Assembly: GCA_028284465.1 (NCBI GenBank)
Contig: JANQRR010000040.1
Location: forward strand, 35,350 to 99,349
Direction: 5' to 3'
From: Gammaproteobacteria bacterium
Lineage (GTDB): Bacteria; Pseudomonadota; Gammaproteobacteria; JAJFKO01
Length of the DNA stretch: 64,000 bases
The position numbers and the translations under genes were made by a program. Shown here one piece after another: positions 1-9,697 of the stretch. A model generated the notes under the pieces. The model worked only from the letters and a program-made list of their open reading frames with translations. It ran no database searches and was not told the DNA's origin. How positions within the stretch are numbered: position 1 is the stretch's first letter; each line of letters begins with the position of its first letter.

Positions 1-1058
1 ATCGATTTAACTAACATGGAAGCTTGTTGATGAGCAGACTGCGCACGCGGCGGCACTGGCCGATCAGAATCTTGCTGTGGACAACACGCACAATCGCCTA
101 AAGCAAAAATATTATCATCCACAGTAGACTGCAGTGTGGTTTTCACCATGATTTGATTGATTTGATTTGTTTCTAAACCATCAATGTTGGCAAGAAAATC
201 TGGCGCTCTGATCCCCGCTGCCCATACTGTCATTGCTGAAGGAATTCTCAATCCGCTTTTAGTGATCACTTCATGATCGTTTACTTCTGTCACCATTTCT
301 TCAGTATAAACATTGATCCCTAACGACTCTAATGTTCTTAATACCGGATCAGACACTTTCTGCGGCAGCACTGGCAAAATATGCTTCCCCGCTTCAATCA
401 CTGTGATGTTGACATCTTTCTCTGGATCAATGCGATCTAAGCCATAATCAACTAATAATTTAAGCGCATATTTAAGCTCTGCAGCTAACTCAACACCTGT
501 TGCACCCGCACCGATAATCGCCATATCAAGTTGCCCCGGCTTGATAGGCTCTTGCTGCGCTTGCACTTGAAAACATTTTTGTAAAAACATTTGCTGAAAA
601 TGATCAGCTTCATCACGATTATTGAGAAAATAACAATGTTCGCGAACGCTTTCATTGCCAAAATCATTAACAACACTTCCCACCGCGATTACTAACGTAT
701 CATAATGAATACTGCGTCGTGGAATAACGATTTCGCCATTTTCACCTCTTTTTGGTGCTAACCAAATCAACTGTTGCCCACGATCTAAACTTTCCATACA
801 CCCTAGACTAAAGTCAAAATGATGTTGATGAGCATGTGCTACATAATTTAATTCATCCGCAAACGAGTTTAATACCCCAGTAGCAACTTCATGTAGCAAA
901 GGCTTCCAAATGTGTGTGAAAGACGCGTCTACCAAGGTAATGCGGGCTTTTTTCGCTTTTCCTAGAGTATTGCCGAGCTGAGTCGCCAATTCCAAACCGC
1001 CGGCACCACCACCGACGATAACAATATGATGTAATTGATCTTTTGGTGATGCACTCAT
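1..1058 (-). CDS. ndh: Type II NADH dehydrogenase (NDH-2), 3' end outside window
   Basis: Single-subunit FAD enzyme that oxidises NADH and passes electrons to ubiquinone at the inner membrane without pumping protons. The N-terminus carries a dinucleotide-binding motif (IVIVGGGAGGLELA, about residues 12-25), and a second one (AIIGAGATGVELA) lies near residue 170. A conserved TVWAAGI segment and an FALGDCA flavin-binding segment follow. About 352 codons are visible, and the C-terminal membrane-anchoring part lies beyond position 1. The ATG at 1056-1058 begins a protein reading MSASPKDQLHHIVIVGGG. The upstream region is occupied by tandem repeats. The family call is secure; the exact quinone preference cannot be read from the sequence. 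Confidence 0.88.
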   Translation of the reverse strand, partial: MSASPKDQLHHIVIVGGGAGGLELATQLGNTLGKAKKARITLVDASFTHIWKPLLHEVATGVLNSFADELNYVAHAHQHHFDFSLGCMESLDRGQQLIWLAPKRGENGEIVIPRRSIHYDTLVIAVGSVVNDFGNESVREHCYFLNNRDEADHFQQMFLQKCFQVQAQQEPIKPGQLDMAIIGAGATGVELAAELKYALKLLVDYGLDRIDPEKDVNITVIEAGKHILPVLPQKVSDPVLRTLESLGINVYTEEMVTEVNDHEVITKSGLRIPSAMTVWAAGIRAPDFLANIDGLETNQINQIMVKTTLQSTVDDNIFALGDCACCPQQDSDRPVPPRAQSAHQQASMLVKS

Positions 1059-1090
1059 AAATAAATTATCCTTAATTATATTGTTGATGT

Positions 1091-1181
1091 CATTGCAAGC
1101 ACAGCAACGTCATTGCAAGCACAGCAACGTCATTGCAAGCACAGCAACGTCATTGCGAGCGTAGCGAAGCAATCCAGAAAA
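1091..1181. repeat. Three tandem 20-bp units plus half of the dispersed palindromic repeat
   Basis: Three perfect 20-bp copies (1091-1110, 1111-1130, 1131-1150; unit cattgcaagcacagcaacgt) are followed at 1151 by a half-copy of the dispersed repeat found about a dozen times in this window, in its gcgagcgtagcgaag variant. The tandem unit looks like a degenerate start of the same repeat that was amplified. It sits just upstream of the ndh-like start and so lies in that gene's leader or promoter region. Confidence 0.85.
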
Positions 1182-1246
1182 TCACTACAAATATATTATT
1201 ATCCTATCTAGACTATTTCGCAATAAAAATAAATCTATGAATTTCC

Positions 1247-1275
1247 TTGATAAATTTTAAATTTTGGTGTAAAAT
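1247..1275 (+). promoter_or_regulatory. Sigma70-type promoter for the 536-aa ORF
   Basis: A -35 TTGATA (1247-1252), a 17-bp spacer and a -10 TAAAAT (1270-1275) lie about 80 bp before the start codon at 1363. This is a near-consensus arrangement. The same kind of strong promoter precedes other orphan ORFs in this window. Confidence 0.6.
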
Positions 1276-1362
1276 TGCCCATTTTCTACATATAGAAAAT
1301 TTTGTTGGGAATAAAAATAACAATCTCCATAACACTATTAGTATTAAATCCGGAGAGAGTCC

Positions 1363-2973
1363 ATGCCAGGTCCAAAACCCGAAAAAGGCAAAGGCGCAAT
1401 CACGCCTAAGTCTACAACCACAACTACAATCACATATGATTCTTTTTTAAAGTATTTTTTAGACTATTCACATTCTAATTTTATTCTTAAAAACACTGTT
1501 CTAGCACCATTTTTCACTAATCAAAAAATCGAAGAAAACGCTAAAAATTTACAGAAAGATTTACTAGAGAAAGCAACAATATCATTAGATGAAATACAAA
1601 CAATGTGGGCAAGTCAAATTTCAATAGATACATCTATTGAGAAACGAGAAGTGATCCTAAAAGTCATTAAATTTTTATTTGAAATTGAAGAAAATACTCA
1701 AGAAAATAAAGAAAATAAAGAGTCAAATGATAAAAATGCAATAAAACGGATCGTTATTTTGAAATTTATTTATGATAACTTCAATTTTAATGGCAGCCGA
1801 AAAATCGATAACAGCACAAATTTTAATAAAGACATCATTTTAATTTTAAAAGCTTTATTTCCCGCTAGTCATAGTAAAAAATTAGCTGCCGGAAAAACAG
1901 ATCAAGAAATATTCACTTTAATTGATAACGCAACAAAAAATTGGTTTTTGCCAGCATTCAATGCTTCTACTAAAGCTACAGCTTTTTTTAAATATATTGC
2001 AGATGCTCTTTATTTCCTTACGAATAAGACAGAAGAAGGTAAATATATTGATATAAGCAGACTAAAAATTGAAGAAGAAGAAAAAAATAGCGAACTTACA
2101 AAATTAAGAGATTCAGAATATTATATAAACAGAATTAAAAACATTCAATTCGAAGCGTCAATGTTCACTGCAAAAGCTAAACGTGTCAGTGAAGATAGAG
2201 AAAACCTACCTAAGTTAGTCAGTTCTTTAACAGCCGCAACCAAAGAAAATGCTATAAAAGCCGCTTTTATTGAATATTTTAAATTAATAAGCAAACACCT
2301 TCCTGTTAAGGAAATAGAAGAAAAATTTATACATTTTACAGATTTATCTTCTCAATTTAATCAACCTTCTAAGATTTTTAGCAAATTTTTTAATGACACC
2401 GACGTCATTAAATTATTTCTTGCAAAGCAAATACTTTTTATTAAGAAAGATGCTATTCCACTACTTGAGAAAAGTATATTGACTGCAAATGGCAGATTGA
2501 AAAAAACTAAATTCACGAACGGACTTGAACGTTTTTTATCGGAGCAAAAAGAAATTGAAAACAAGAAAAAAAAGCAGTCGAAGGGATCAAAGAAAAAATC
2601 TCTCAGCATAGATGACCGCCTTAAAAATTTTATTCATGATAATACTGGATCTTTAGCATCAACATCAAACTCTATACCTAGAATAAATCTTAGCGAACTA
2701 AAAACACACCACAGATCGAGGAATCCCGATAAACCATGGGGCACTGGCCTTAGTGCAAGAGTTAGAGAAAAAGCTAGAATTAAAGCTAGCAGTACAACCA
2801 GTAATTCATCAGCTTTGACTTCATTAAAATTTGATCAGGAGAGACTTAGGAAAAAGGCTGAGAAAAATATTCCACCGCCAATCCAGCGAGGATGTGCTAA
2901 GAATGATAATGATAATGAACCTGATTGTAGTACACCTGCACCATCACCCACAAAAATGACAAACGGCAGCTAG
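1363..2973 (+). CDS. Hypothetical protein, Lys-rich, putative effector
   Basis: I do not recognise a family. The 536-aa protein is hydrophilic and probably largely alpha-helical, with no signal peptide or membrane segment. It opens with a Thr run near residues 18-26 and has a Glu/Asn/Lys-rich stretch near 110-125. A dense basic cluster near residues 398-412 (KKKKQSKGSKKKS) resembles a nuclear localisation signal. The C-terminal 100 residues are Ser/Pro/Asn-rich and look disordered. The ATG at 1363 follows GGAGAG with good spacing, and a near-consensus promoter lies upstream. The gene stands alone between housekeeping genes and is visibly richer in A+T than they are, like the other effector-like ORFs here. 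Secretion is only an inference from this pattern. Confidence 0.7.
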   Translation: MPGPKPEKGKGAITPKSTTTTTITYDSFLKYFLDYSHSNFILKNTVLAPFFTNQKIEENAKNLQKDLLEKATISLDEIQTMWASQISIDTSIEKREVILKVIKFLFEIEENTQENKENKESNDKNAIKRIVILKFIYDNFNFNGSRKIDNSTNFNKDIILILKALFPASHSKKLAAGKTDQEIFTLIDNATKNWFLPAFNASTKATAFFKYIADALYFLTNKTEEGKYIDISRLKIEEEEKNSELTKLRDSEYYINRIKNIQFEASMFTAKAKRVSEDRENLPKLVSSLTAATKENAIKAAFIEYFKLISKHLPVKEIEEKFIHFTDLSSQFNQPSKIFSKFFNDTDVIKLFLAKQILFIKKDAIPLLEKSILTANGRLKKTKFTNGLERFLSEQKEIENKKKKQSKGSKKKSLSIDDRLKNFIHDNTGSLASTSNSIPRINLSELKTHHRSRNPDKPWGTGLSARVREKARIKASSTTSNSSALTSLKFDQERLRKKAEKNIPPPIQRGCAKNDNDNEPDCSTPAPSPTKMTNGS

Positions 2974-3080
2974 CAAATATTGTAGGCAAAGGAAGAATAT
3001 TTCGACAAGTATTAAGTTCAAATATTTTAAGATTATGCTATTCCTGCCGGGCATGATGATTATTGATCAGGATGCTAGCT

Positions 3081-3176
3081 GTGCTGTTGGGGTGGCAGGA
3101 GCGTGGTTCCACTTTTCGCGCGCAGCTTGCGAGCACGAAAATGTGGCCACGTTCCTGACAGGACCCCAACGGCACC
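3081..3176. repeat. GC-rich imperfect inverted repeat, about 96 bp
   Basis: The gene-free stretch 2974-3342 holds a long imperfect hairpin. The left arm begins gtgctgttgggg (3081-3092) and the right arm ends with its near complement ccccaacggcac (3164-3175). Further matched blocks inside are aggagcgtgg against ccacgttcct, and acttttcg against cgaaaatgt. The centre is gcgcgcagcttgcgagc. It is strikingly GC-rich for this genome. It could be a small miniature element, a structured RNA or a strong terminator. It shares no sequence with the other repeat family. Confidence 0.6.
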
Positions 3177-3220
3177 AAGCATTTATTCACAATAAAAATT
3201 AATTAATCTTAATTAATGTT

Positions 3221-3258
3221 TTCTGGATTGCTTCGTCGTTACACTCCTCGCAATGACA
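3221..3258. repeat. Dispersed palindromic repeat, single half
   Basis: One arm (ttctggattgcttcgtcg ... cctcgcaatgaca) of the repeat family that recurs through the window, in the ttacactcc variant. There is no matching second arm nearby, so this copy cannot form the full hairpin. It lies downstream of both flanking genes (the 536-aa ORF and acnA), which converge here. Confidence 0.85.
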
Positions 3259-3342
3259 ATATGTTACATCACACTACAAACGACAAACAACAAACTCTTA
3301 ACAACTAACTGATTAAATGCTAACAGAGCACCTAACGTCACA

Positions 3343-6027
3343 TTAAGCTACCAACATATTGCGTAGTACAAATTGCAAGATCCCGCCATGACGAAAATAT
3401 TCTACTTCGTTGGCGGTATCCAACCTACACAACAAGTCAATTTTTTCTTCACCACCACCTTGACGGTGAATAACCGCTTGCATAGTCATACCGGGTTTAA
3501 TGTCACCTTCTAAGCCGATAATATCAAAAGTTTCCGGGCCTTCTAAACCTAGAGTTTTACGATCAGCGCCCGCTTTAAATTCTAACGGCAACACACCCAT
3601 GCCGATCAAATTAGATCGATGAATACGCTCAAAACTTTCTGCAATCACTGCTTTCACACCCAACAGCAAGGTACCTTTTGCCGCCCAATCACGCGATGAT
3701 CCAGTACCATATTCTTTCCCAGCTACCACAACCAATGGCGTTCCTGCTTCTTGATATTGCATCGCCGCATCGTAAATTGCCATTTGTTCGCCACTAGGAA
3801 TATGCTTAGTAAATCCACCTTCGACACCTGGCACCAATTCATTGCGAATGCGAATATTAGCAAACGTTCCACGCATTAGCACTTCATGATTACCGCGACG
3901 CGAACCATACGAATTAAAATCTTTTGGCTCGATACCTTTGCTAATTAAATATTTCCCTGCTGGGCTATCTGGTTTAATCGCCCCAGCCGGTGAAATATGA
4001 TCGGTAGTAATGCTATCGCCAAATAATGCTAATATGTAAGCACCGTTGACATTGGTTAATGGCTTCGGCTCTTTCGTTAAACCAACAAAAAATGGCGGCA
4101 ACCGTACATAAGTTGAATCTTGTTGCCATTCATAAGTTTTGCTGCTTGTCACTTTAATATTTTGCCAAGTTTTATCACCAGTAAACACATCAGCATATTG
4201 AGTGCGAAACATATCTTGATCGATTTTCGCAACTTCAGCTGCGACATCCGCATTACTCGGCCAAATATCTTTTAAATAAACTGGATTACCCGCTTTATCT
4301 TCACCCAATGCTTCTTTAGTTAAATCAATTCGCGTAGTACCTGCTAAAGCAAACGCTACAACTAACGGTGGTGATGCTAACCAATTCGCTTTAACTAATG
4401 GATGGATCCGCCCTTCAAAGTTACGGTTCCCTGACAATACTGCCGACATGGATAAATCACCTGCAGTGACTGCTTTAGCAATTGGTTCTGGTAAAGGCCC
4501 CGAGTTACCGATGCAGGTTGTACAACCATAACCAACTAAGTTAAACCCTAATTCATCTAAATATTTTTGCAACCCAGCTTTATGTAAATAATCTGTAACA
4601 ACTTTAGAACCTGGCGCTAATGACGTTTTTACCCAAGGCTTACGTTGCAAACCTTTAGCTAAGGCGTTTTTCGCTAACAATCCTGCTGCCATTAACACCG
4701 TTGGATTTGATGTGTTAGTACAACTGGTAATTGCAGCAATGACGACATCACCATGTTGCAAACTATAATTTTCGCCTTCAACTTGCACTTTTTTAGCTTT
4801 TTCACTGCTTTTGCCCGTGTCATCTAATAAATGTTCAAAGGTTTCAGCTAGCTTTGGTAATGGCACACGATCTTGCGGACGTTTAGGCCCAGCCAAACTC
4901 GGCTCTACTGAGCTTAAATCTAAATAAAGTGAATCTGTAAATAACGGATCAGGCGTATTTTCATCACGCCACAAACCTTGCGCTTTACAATAGGCTTCAA
5001 CTAACGCTAAAGTTTCCTCAGGGCGCCCAGTTAAATGCATATACTCTAAAGTTATTTTATCAATTGGGAAAAACCCGCAAGTTGCACCATATTCCGGTGA
5101 CATGTTAGCTATGGTCGCACGATCTGCTAACGGTAATTCATTTAAACCAGAACCGTAGAATTCAACAAATTTGCCTACCACACCTTTTTGCCGCAACATT
5201 TGGGTGACCGTTAATACCAAATCTGTCGCTGTGATCCCTTCGCGTAATTTGCCTTCTAATTTAAAACCAATAACTTCTGGAATTAACATTGAGATTGGTT
5301 GGCCTAACATTGCAGCTTCAGCTTCAATGCCACCAACACCCCAGCCTAATACACCTAAACCATTAATCATTGTGGTATGGCTATCGGTACCAACTAACGT
5401 ATCAGGATACGCATAAAGTTCATCGCCAAGTTGTTTGCTCCACACACCTCTACCTAAATATTCTAAATTAACTTGGTGACAAATCCCGGTGCCGGGCGGC
5501 ACCACACGAAAATTATGAAATGCATCTTTACCCCAACGCAAAAATTCATAACGCTCACGGTTACGTTGCATTTCAATTTCAGTATTTAATTTATAAGCAT
5601 TTGACGAGGCGAATCGATCAACTTGCACGGAATGATCAATGACTAAATCAACTGGTGAGATTGGATTAATTTTTTCAGGATCACCGCCTAAAGCTTGCAT
5701 TGCATCACGCATCGCTGCTAAATCAACTACAGAAGGCACACCGGTAAAATCTTGCAACAATACTCGAGCTGGTCGATAGGCAATTTCACAATGCGAACTT
5801 TGCTTGTCTAACCATTGGGCAATTGCTTTAATATCATTATGCGTTACTGAAACATCATCTTCATAACGTAATAAATTTTCGAGTAATACTTTTAATGAAA
5901 ATGGCAGTCGAGATACATCACCTAAGCCCGCAGCTTCGGCTGCAGGAATACTGTAATAATGATATTTTTGTGTGCCGACAGTTAATGTTTGACGGACTTT
6001 CAACGTATCTTTGCTTTGCTTCTGCAC
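3343..6027 (-). CDS. acnA: Aconitate hydratase A
   Basis: Aconitase of the AcnA/IRP1 type, which interconverts citrate and isocitrate in the TCA cycle using a [4Fe-4S] cluster. All three cluster cysteines are visible: C436 in the SCTNTSNP motif, and C502 and C505 in [14 protein letters not shown]. The 894 residues match the usual length of about 890. The C-terminal swivel domain with the [10 protein letters not shown] substrate-binding motif is intact. The start is GTG (6025-6027), preceded by AAGGAG seven bases upstream, and no better in-frame ATG is near. The gene is monocistronic, with a palindromic repeat directly upstream. Confidence 0.97.
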   Translation of the reverse strand: MQKQSKDTLKVRQTLTVGTQKYHYYSIPAAEAAGLGDVSRLPFSLKVLLENLLRYEDDVSVTHNDIKAIAQWLDKQSSHCEIAYRPARVLLQDFTGVPSVVDLAAMRDAMQALGGDPEKINPISPVDLVIDHSVQVDRFASSNAYKLNTEIEMQRNRERYEFLRWGKDAFHNFRVVPPGTGICHQVNLEYLGRGVWSKQLGDELYAYPDTLVGTDSHTTMINGLGVLGWGVGGIEAEAAMLGQPISMLIPEVIGFKLEGKLREGITATDLVLTVTQMLRQKGVVGKFVEFYGSGLNELPLADRATIANMSPEYGATCGFFPIDKITLEYMHLTGRPEETLALVEAYCKAQGLWRDENTPDPLFTDSLYLDLSSVEPSLAGPKRPQDRVPLPKLAETFEHLLDDTGKSSEKAKKVQVEGENYSLQHGDVVIAAITSCTNTSNPTVLMAAGLLAKNALAKGLQRKPWVKTSLAPGSKVVTDYLHKAGLQKYLDELGFNLVGYGCTTCIGNSGPLPEPIAKAVTAGDLSMSAVLSGNRNFEGRIHPLVKANWLASPPLVVAFALAGTTRIDLTKEALGEDKAGNPVYLKDIWPSNADVAAEVAKIDQDMFRTQYADVFTGDKTWQNIKVTSSKTYEWQQDSTYVRLPPFFVGLTKEPKPLTNVNGAYILALFGDSITTDHISPAGAIKPDSPAGKYLISKGIEPKDFNSYGSRRGNHEVLMRGTFANIRIRNELVPGVEGGFTKHIPSGEQMAIYDAAMQYQEAGTPLVVVAGKEYGTGSSRDWAAKGTLLLGVKAVIAESFERIHRSNLIGMGVLPLEFKAGADRKTLGLEGPETFDIIGLEGDIKPGMTMQAVIHRQGGGEEKIDLLCRLDTANEVEYFRHGGILQFVLRNMLVA

Positions 6028-6055
6028 AGTGTTTCTCCTTCGAGATATGCCATCC

Positions 6056-6135
6056 CGTCATTGCGAGCATAGCGAAGCAATCCAGGAAGTTTCTAAGTAA
6101 AAATACTAGATTGCTTCGCTATGCTCGCAATGACG
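6056..6135. repeat. Complete palindromic repeat hairpin
   Basis: Both arms are present. cgtcattgcgagcatagcga (6056-6075), continued by agcaatccag, pairs with the reverse complement that ends at 6135, leaving a loop of roughly 20-25 bases. The two arms are nearly perfect complements, which makes this the cleanest full-length member. It lies in the leader of acnA. The rest of the gene-free stretch 6028-6371 holds no ORF that I can support. Confidence 0.9.
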
Positions 6136-6371
6136 AGATAGCCTAAGTTAAAATTACCTGGATTCTAGCACATAATTTTTCTTTATATAACTTCATTATT
6201 TGCCAGGCAAACACGCGGTTGAGAACTAATTAAACTTATATAAAAACTAATTAATTAGCCTAAATATTAAGTAAATACATTTACTTTTTTGATTTTTCTG
6301 TTACCCTTGCGGCAACCTAGCAATCTGAAAATGATTGGTAACAAAATTACCATCTAGTGCGAGAATATACT

Positions 6372-7412
6372 ATGCAGATACCATTACCTGAGTATACCAA
6401 ACTCATAGATTCCGGCGAACTCCATATTAAATTTGAACCCAGCTTAGATATCGTGATGATCGTTGTTATTCACAGTACTAAGTTAGGCCCCACTCTAGGT
6501 GGCTGCCGGATGGTAGAATATCCCGATCTTGATTCAGCAATTTTAGACGCAGTACGTTTAGCACGTGGCATGAGTTTCAAAGCAGCCATGTGTCAAATGG
6601 CATTAGGTGGTGGTAAATCAGTAATTATTAAATCATCCAAAATACAAGACACTTCAAACCGTGAAAAAGTATTTGAAATTTTCGGCCGCTTTGTTGAAGA
6701 TCTTGGTGGACGTTATATCACTGCAGTTGATAGTGGCACTACTATTACGGATATGGAAATTGCTGCAAAGCATACAAAATATGTCTCTAGTCGTGCTGCT
6801 TCAGGCAACCCCGCGCCATTTACTGCACATGGTGTTCGCCGTGCTATTCAAGCAGCGGTGAAATTTAAACTTGGCCGTGACGACATTCAAGGAATTCATG
6901 TCGCCATTCAAGGTGTAGGTCATGTCGGCTACAACTTAGCAAAAGAATTACATAAGTTAGGCGCTAAATTAACGGTGAATGATATCAATCACGAATCTGT
7001 GCAACGTTGTGTTGATGAATTTAATGCAACTCCGGTCAGTGCAGAAGAAATCATTACACAACGTTGTGATGTTTATGCGCCATGTGCTTTAGGTGGCGCT
7101 ATTAACGATGACACGGTGAAAACATTAGATTGTGATATTGTTTGCGGCGCAGCTAACAATCAATTGTTAGAACTGCATCATGGCGAAATGTTGCATCAGC
7201 GCGATATTCTCTATACTCCTGATTATGTCATTAATGCTGGTGGTTTAATTCATTGCGGCACACCTTTCGTTGGTTTGAGTGATGCACAACGCCATGAAAA
7301 AATCGAACAAATTTATGGTAACACCATGGCAATCTTTGAACGCGCTGACAAAGAACAAAAACCCACAGCAATTGTCGCTGATTTAATTGCGAAAGAACGT
7401 TTGGGGCTTTAG
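6372..7412 (+). CDS. Leucine (branched-chain amino acid) dehydrogenase
   Basis: Glu/Leu/Phe/Val dehydrogenase family. It oxidatively deaminates Leu, Val and Ile to their 2-oxoacids with NAD+. The catalytic-lysine motif MALGGGKSVI and the SGNPAPFTAHGV segment lie in the N-terminal half. The NAD+ fold (IQGVGHVGYNLAKEL) and the late PDYVINAGGLI motif complete a typical 346-residue enzyme. An in-frame GTG at 6357 would add five residues, but the ATG at 6372 has GAG at suitable spacing and fits the family's N-terminus, so I prefer it. The gene lies 195 bp before the 2-oxoacid dehydrogenase operon in the same direction. This pairing suggests that its branched-chain oxoacids are decarboxylated by that complex. 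Confidence 0.9.
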   Translation: MQIPLPEYTKLIDSGELHIKFEPSLDIVMIVVIHSTKLGPTLGGCRMVEYPDLDSAILDAVRLARGMSFKAAMCQMALGGGKSVIIKSSKIQDTSNREKVFEIFGRFVEDLGGRYITAVDSGTTITDMEIAAKHTKYVSSRAASGNPAPFTAHGVRRAIQAAVKFKLGRDDIQGIHVAIQGVGHVGYNLAKELHKLGAKLTVNDINHESVQRCVDEFNATPVSAEEIITQRCDVYAPCALGGAINDDTVKTLDCDIVCGAANNQLLELHHGEMLHQRDILYTPDYVINAGGLIHCGTPFVGLSDAQRHEKIEQIYGNTMAIFERADKEQKPTAIVADLIAKERLGL

Positions 7413-7447
7413 TAGACACTGTTTTACTGAATTTTAGTTGTATACAT

Positions 7448-7554
7448 CGTCATTGTGAGGAGTGCAACGACGAAGCAATCCAGAAATTGTCTAAGCTAAT
7501 TCACATTAGTTTAAGTCTCTGGATTGCTTCGTCGTTGCACTCCTCGTAATGACG
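7448..7554. repeat. Complete palindromic repeat, long loop
   Basis: The left arm begins at 7448 (cgtcattgtgagg) and the right arm ends at 7554 (cctcgtaatgacg), with about 30 unpaired central bases. Each arm carries one substitution near its tip (tgtgagg and cgtaatg). It lies between leucine dehydrogenase and pdhA and could fold in the transcript between them. Confidence 0.88.
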
Positions 7555-7607
7555 GGACACAAAACTCGACATAAAATTAAGAATGAAATTAAGAAGGAGT
7601 GAATATA

Positions 7608-8714
7608 TTGGAAACCACAAAATCTACTTCCACAAAATCAAAATCCACTATCACCGCTGAATTCACTATTGCTTATACGCAATTTCTTGATGCCGTCGGC
7701 AAACCGACTCAACCACTCCCCAAGTTTGCAACAAAACCTGATGAATTAATTCGTCTTTATAAATTAATGGTATTAACACGAACCTTCGATACTAAAGCGA
7801 TTAGTTTACAACGCACTGGCAAACTTGGCACATATGCTTCTTCACTAGGTCAAGAAGCGGTTGCCGTTGGAGTTGGCGCAGCTATGCATGCTGATGACAT
7901 TTTTGCGCCCGCATATCGTGAATATGGTGTACAGCTACAACGTGGAGTAAAAATGCAAGATATTCTTGCGTTTTGGGGTGGTGATGAGCGCGGTAGTGAC
8001 TTTGCGAACAAACATGATTTTCCAATGTGTGTACCCATCGCTAGCCAATATTTACATGCTGCTGGTGCTGCAAAAGCAATGCAATTACAAGGTCAATCAC
8101 GTGCTGTAGTTGCAGTCGGTGGTGATGGTAGTACGTCACAAGGTGATTTTTACGAAGCAGTTAATGTTAGTGGTGCTTGGAATTTACCGATCGTATTTGT
8201 CGTGTGTAATAACCAATGGGCTATTTCCGTACCATTGCGTAGTCAAACTCGTTGCCAAACGTTAGCACAAAAAGCCATTGCTGGTGGCATTCCCGGCGAG
8301 CAAGTTGATGGCAATGATTTAATTGCGGTGCGCAATGCTGTTGCCAATGCAATTGAAAAAGCACGCAATAATGGTGGCCCCAGTTTAATTGAAGCGATCA
8401 CTTATCGCTTACATGATCACACAACAGCAGATGATGCGGGTCGTTATCGTGATGAAAGTGAAGTAAAAGAAGCATGGCAACGCGATCCTATTTTGCGCTT
8501 GCGTAATTACTTAAAAGATCTTAAAGCTTGGTCAGATGATCAAGAACAAGAATTATTAACCACATCTAAACAACAAGTCGATGCCGCAGTTGCAGACTAT
8601 TTACAAGCTAAACCACAACCTACAACAGCTATTTTAGATTATTTATATGAATCCGTTCCTGAGGCTTACCAAGATCAATACCAACAATTATCAACTACCA
8701 AGAGGAGCGCTTAA
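7608..8714 (+). CDS. pdhA: 2-oxoacid dehydrogenase E1 component, alpha subunit (PdhA type)
   Basis: Thiamine-diphosphate-dependent decarboxylase subunit that, with the beta subunit, decarboxylates pyruvate or branched-chain 2-oxoacids and acylates the E2 lipoyl group. The ThDP motif runs from GGDGSTSQGDF to VCNN with normal spacing. The phosphorylation-loop region (RLHDHTTADD) and a C-terminus resembling Bacillus PdhA are present. Start choice: AAGGAG at 7594-7599 sits 8 bases before TTG at 7608, whereas the GTG at 7599 overlaps that Shine-Dalgarno site. I therefore take TTG, giving 368 aa. The neighbouring leucine dehydrogenase favours branched-chain substrates, but sequence similarity favours pyruvate, and the complex may serve both. 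Confidence 0.88.
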   Translation: METTKSTSTKSKSTITAEFTIAYTQFLDAVGKPTQPLPKFATKPDELIRLYKLMVLTRTFDTKAISLQRTGKLGTYASSLGQEAVAVGVGAAMHADDIFAPAYREYGVQLQRGVKMQDILAFWGGDERGSDFANKHDFPMCVPIASQYLHAAGAAKAMQLQGQSRAVVAVGGDGSTSQGDFYEAVNVSGAWNLPIVFVVCNNQWAISVPLRSQTRCQTLAQKAIAGGIPGEQVDGNDLIAVRNAVANAIEKARNNGGPSLIEAITYRLHDHTTADDAGRYRDESEVKEAWQRDPILRLRNYLKDLKAWSDDQEQELLTTSKQQVDAAVADYLQAKPQPTTAILDYLYESVPEAYQDQYQQLSTTKRSA

Positions 8715-8716
8715 TC

Positions 8717-9694
8717 ATGGCAGAAATAACTTTAGTTGAAGCAGTTAATCAAGCGCTCGCATATGAAATGAGCCAAGATAAAGATGTTGTTGTGTTGGGT
8801 GAAGATATTGGCGTTAATGGTGGTGTATTTCGCGCTACTGTTGATCTGATTGATAAGTATGGACCAGAACGTGTTATTGACACGCCACTAGCTGAATCCA
8901 TGATCGCAGGTCTTACTGTTGGCATGGCTGCTCAAGGTTTAAAACCAGTCGCTGAATTTCAATTTATGGGTTTTATCTATCCCGGGTTTAATCAAATTGT
9001 ATGTCATGCTGCGCGTATGCGTAATCGTACTCGTGGACGATTAAGTTGCCCAGCAGTATTTCGAGCGCCTTATGGCGGAGGCATTCATGCGCCTGAACAT
9101 CATTCAGAAAGCACCGAAGCATTATTTGCTCATATTCCTGGTTTAAGAGTTGTTATTCCTTCAACGCCGGCGCGCGCATACGGTTTATTGCTAGCAGCGA
9201 TCCGCGAGCCTGATCCAGTTATATTTCTTGAACCTAAACGTATTTATCGTTTTGTTAAACAACATGTGCCGGATAATGGTGAAGCATTGCCACTAGATAG
9301 ATGTTTTGTGTTGCAAGAAGGCAACGATGTAACTTTAGTTACTTGGGGTGCGATGATCAAAGAAACGTTAGCTGCGGCAAAACAATTACAAGCGCAAGGT
9401 GTGAGTGTCGAAATTATTGATGTCGCTACCGTAAAACCTTTAGATATAGAAACTATCTTGGCTTCAGTTGAAAAAACTGGACGTTGTGTTGTTGTTCACG
9501 AAGCTGCAAAAACATGTGCAGTCGGTGCTGAAATTGCCGCACAAATTGCTGAAAAAGGTTTAATGGATTTACATGCACCGGTACAACGCGTTACTGGTTT
9601 TGATGCTGTTATGCCGTATTTCAAACTTGAAAAACAATATATTCCCGATGAAGCTAAAATCATTGCGGCAGTGCAACATACGTTGGAGTTTTAA
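8717..9694 (+). CDS. pdhB: 2-oxoacid dehydrogenase E1 component, beta subunit
   Basis: Partner of the alpha subunit in the E1 heterotetramer. The N-terminal transketolase-like pyrimidine-binding domain shows VVVLGEDIGVNGGVFRAT and the TPLAESMIAGLTVGMAAQG segment. A C-terminal transketolase domain follows (VTWGAMIKE, then VKPLDIETI). At 325 aa it has the normal length. It starts 2 bases after the pdhA stop, preceded by AAGAGGAGCG at the end of pdhA, so translational coupling is likely. The next gene follows after 3 bases, so E1 alpha, E1 beta and E2 form one operon. Confidence 0.92.
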   Translation: MAEITLVEAVNQALAYEMSQDKDVVVLGEDIGVNGGVFRATVDLIDKYGPERVIDTPLAESMIAGLTVGMAAQGLKPVAEFQFMGFIYPGFNQIVCHAARMRNRTRGRLSCPAVFRAPYGGGIHAPEHHSESTEALFAHIPGLRVVIPSTPARAYGLLLAAIREPDPVIFLEPKRIYRFVKQHVPDNGEALPLDRCFVLQEGNDVTLVTWGAMIKETLAAAKQLQAQGVSVEIIDVATVKPLDIETILASVEKTGRCVVVHEAAKTCAVGAEIAAQIAEKGLMDLHAPVQRVTGFDAVMPYFKLEKQYIPDEAKIIAAVQHTLEF

Positions 9695-9697
9695 GCC

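Noticed and set aside
1091..1181. Tandem 20-bp units as a CRISPR array
   Set aside because: The units are contiguous with no spacers, and they belong to the dispersed palindromic family.
1247..1450. 67-aa plus-strand ORF overlapping the start of the 536-aa gene
   Set aside because: It covers the promoter and Shine-Dalgarno region of the larger gene and has no ribosome site of its own.
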